Origin: Halioglobus sp.
GTDB lineage: Bacteria; Pseudomonadota; Gammaproteobacteria; Pseudomonadales; Halieaceae
Length of the DNA stretch: 64,000 nt
Reading direction: 5' to 3'
Assembly: GCA_029246385.1 (NCBI GenBank)
Contig: JAQWNG010000002.1
Span: forward strand, 1 to 64,000
The notes under the pieces are model-generated. The model searched no databases, had not been told where the DNA came from, and saw only the letters and a program-made list of their open reading frames with translations. The position numbers and the translations under genes are program-made. Shown piece by piece: positions 63,169-64,000 of this stretch. Numbering within the stretch: the first letter of the stretch is position 1; every line of letters starts with the position of its first letter.

Positions 63169-64000
63169 TTGCCTGATGTTCTTTCAGCCACTGCTCCGAC
63201 AGGTCCCACAGGCGCCTCGCCGCCGCCTCATTCCCGGTCTCGGCGCTAGGCTTTGCCTGCGCACAATGCGAGAAATAATGTCCGCCGAGCGCTTCGCGTG
63301 TCCCCAATGTTGCACAGAATACTGACGTTGCAGCACCCTGATTAGCTGTTTTGGTAAAGGGGCGTACGAGTCGCATCGCGAACCTGACCAATGCTGAGTC
63401 ACGGCCTATGTCCGTGGTGACCATGGTGCCAGGATGTAAATAGCACGCAGTCAGCCCTTGATCCGTAAAGCGACGATGCAGCTCAACGGCCATTAACGCA
63501 TTACAGAGCTTCGCCTGACCATAGGCCTTCATCGTGCTGAACTTATCCTCAGGGTAAGGCAGCGCCGCAAAGTTAAGACGCGATGGTGTCCGGTGTGACT
63601 CGCTGGATACCATCACCACGCGCGGTGCAGGTGCCATTAATAATTCGGGCAATAGTGTTTTCACCAGCAAAAAATGACCGACGTGACACACACCCACGGT
63701 TTGCTCAAAACCGTCGCTAGTCTCGCCATATGCCGGTGCAACCAGGCCCGCGTTACAAATAATCGTATCTATTTTTCGCTGCGATAACTGCACACAAAAA
63801 TCACTGACACTGCTCAGGGAAGCGAGATCCATTACAGCGGCTTCTACCGAACTTTGGGGGTGTGCCTGCAACAGCCGCTGAAGCGTAGACGCGGCTTTTT
63901 CAGCGCTGCGGCAGGTGGCGATGACCGTGGCGCCAGCAGCCGCAAGAGAACGCGCCGTCTCGTAACCGATACCGGTATTAGCGCCGGTCACAATAATGAC
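63137..64000 (-). CDS. Short-chain dehydrogenase/reductase, N-terminus cut by window edge
   Basis: At least 287 residues in view, reading VIIVTGANTGIGYETA at the right edge, so the true start lies outside the window. The catalytic block is a Ser region SSESH followed by YGQAKL, and a CNAGLVAP motif is seen; this is the retinol-dehydrogenase-like or WWOX-like group that handles retinoids, steroids and other alcohols. It converges on the carotenoid-oxygenase-like gene and overlaps its end by 32 bases. It may work on the aldehyde products of that enzyme. Confidence 0.88.
   Translation of the reverse strand, partial: VIIVTGANTGIGYETARSLAAAGATVIATCRSAEKAASTLQRLLQAHPQSSVEAAVMDLASLSSVSDFCVQLSQRKIDTIICNAGLVAPAYGETSDGFEQTVGVCHVGHFLLVKTLLPELLMAPAPRVVMVSSESHRTPSRLNFAALPYPEDKFSTMKAYGQAKLCNALMAVELHRRFTDQGLTACYLHPGTMVTTDIGRDSALVRFAMRLVRPFTKTANQGAATSVFCATLGTREALGGHYFSHCAQAKPSAETGNEAAARRLWDLSEQWLKEHQAIRQDSPAVLD

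Overview
The window reads as a chromosomal segment of a marine or aquatic gammaproteobacterium, perhaps near the Spongiibacteraceae/Halieaceae. This is inferred from the TonB-dependent receptor style, the mix of Rieske oxygenases, carotenoid-cleavage-type oxygenases and SDR enzymes, Shine-Dalgarno-led genes and the mid-range base composition. There is no rRNA, tRNA, CRISPR array, integrase or recognisable insertion sequence. The left edge cuts a gene C-terminus (2-175) and the right edge cuts an SDR N-terminus.

Layout. 1-10.2 kb holds scattered single genes: a methyltransferase, a lipoprotein esterase, a PhoX-like protein, a membrane alpha/beta hydrolase, VOC and Dabb proteins, a small exported PliG-like protein and a membrane-anchored patatin. 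10.5-19.1 kb is a catabolic block: a divergent LysR regulator, a carotenoid/lignostilbene-type oxygenase, two Rieske oxygenase alpha subunits, a crotonase with altered active-site residues, a SnoaL-like protein and two SDRs. It looks like one pathway for a conjugated or aromatic carbon source.

19.6-27.1 kb is an AT-rich surface-polysaccharide export operon (minus strand): Wzm and Wzt ABC transporter genes followed by one gene of about 5.3 kb that fuses a sulfotransferase domain, a coiled coil with a 105-bp tandem repeat, three GT2-type domains and a GT4 domain. 27.8-34.3 kb continues the surface-glycan theme with an OafA-type acyltransferase, a methyltransferase, a GtrA-like gene broken by two in-frame TGA codons, a GtrB-like glycosyltransferase, an SDR and a metallophosphoesterase. 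34.6-37.7 kb is a large GH106-like glycosidase.

37.9-39.7 kb is a compact TetR / haloalkane dehalogenase (LinB-like) / DUF1330 unit. 40-49 kb has a GT4 enzyme, a 5'-truncated MATE transporter, an acyl-CoA dehydrogenase, a hydrolase, an aldo/keto reductase, a saccharopine-dehydrogenase-like protein and a hybrid histidine kinase. 49.5-64 kb has an ABM-domain membrane protein, an SPFH/NfeD pair, a TauD-type dioxygenase, an MFS carrier, a spermidine-synthase-like protein, an SDR, a TonB receptor, a DapB-like/EXPERA-like pair, a deazaflavin-type (DDN family) oxidoreductase, a second carotenoid-oxygenase-family enzyme and an SDR. This last set suggests uptake and turnover of a lipophilic substrate such as a terpenoid or sterol-like compound.

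All family assignments are by eye from motifs; no database search was run.
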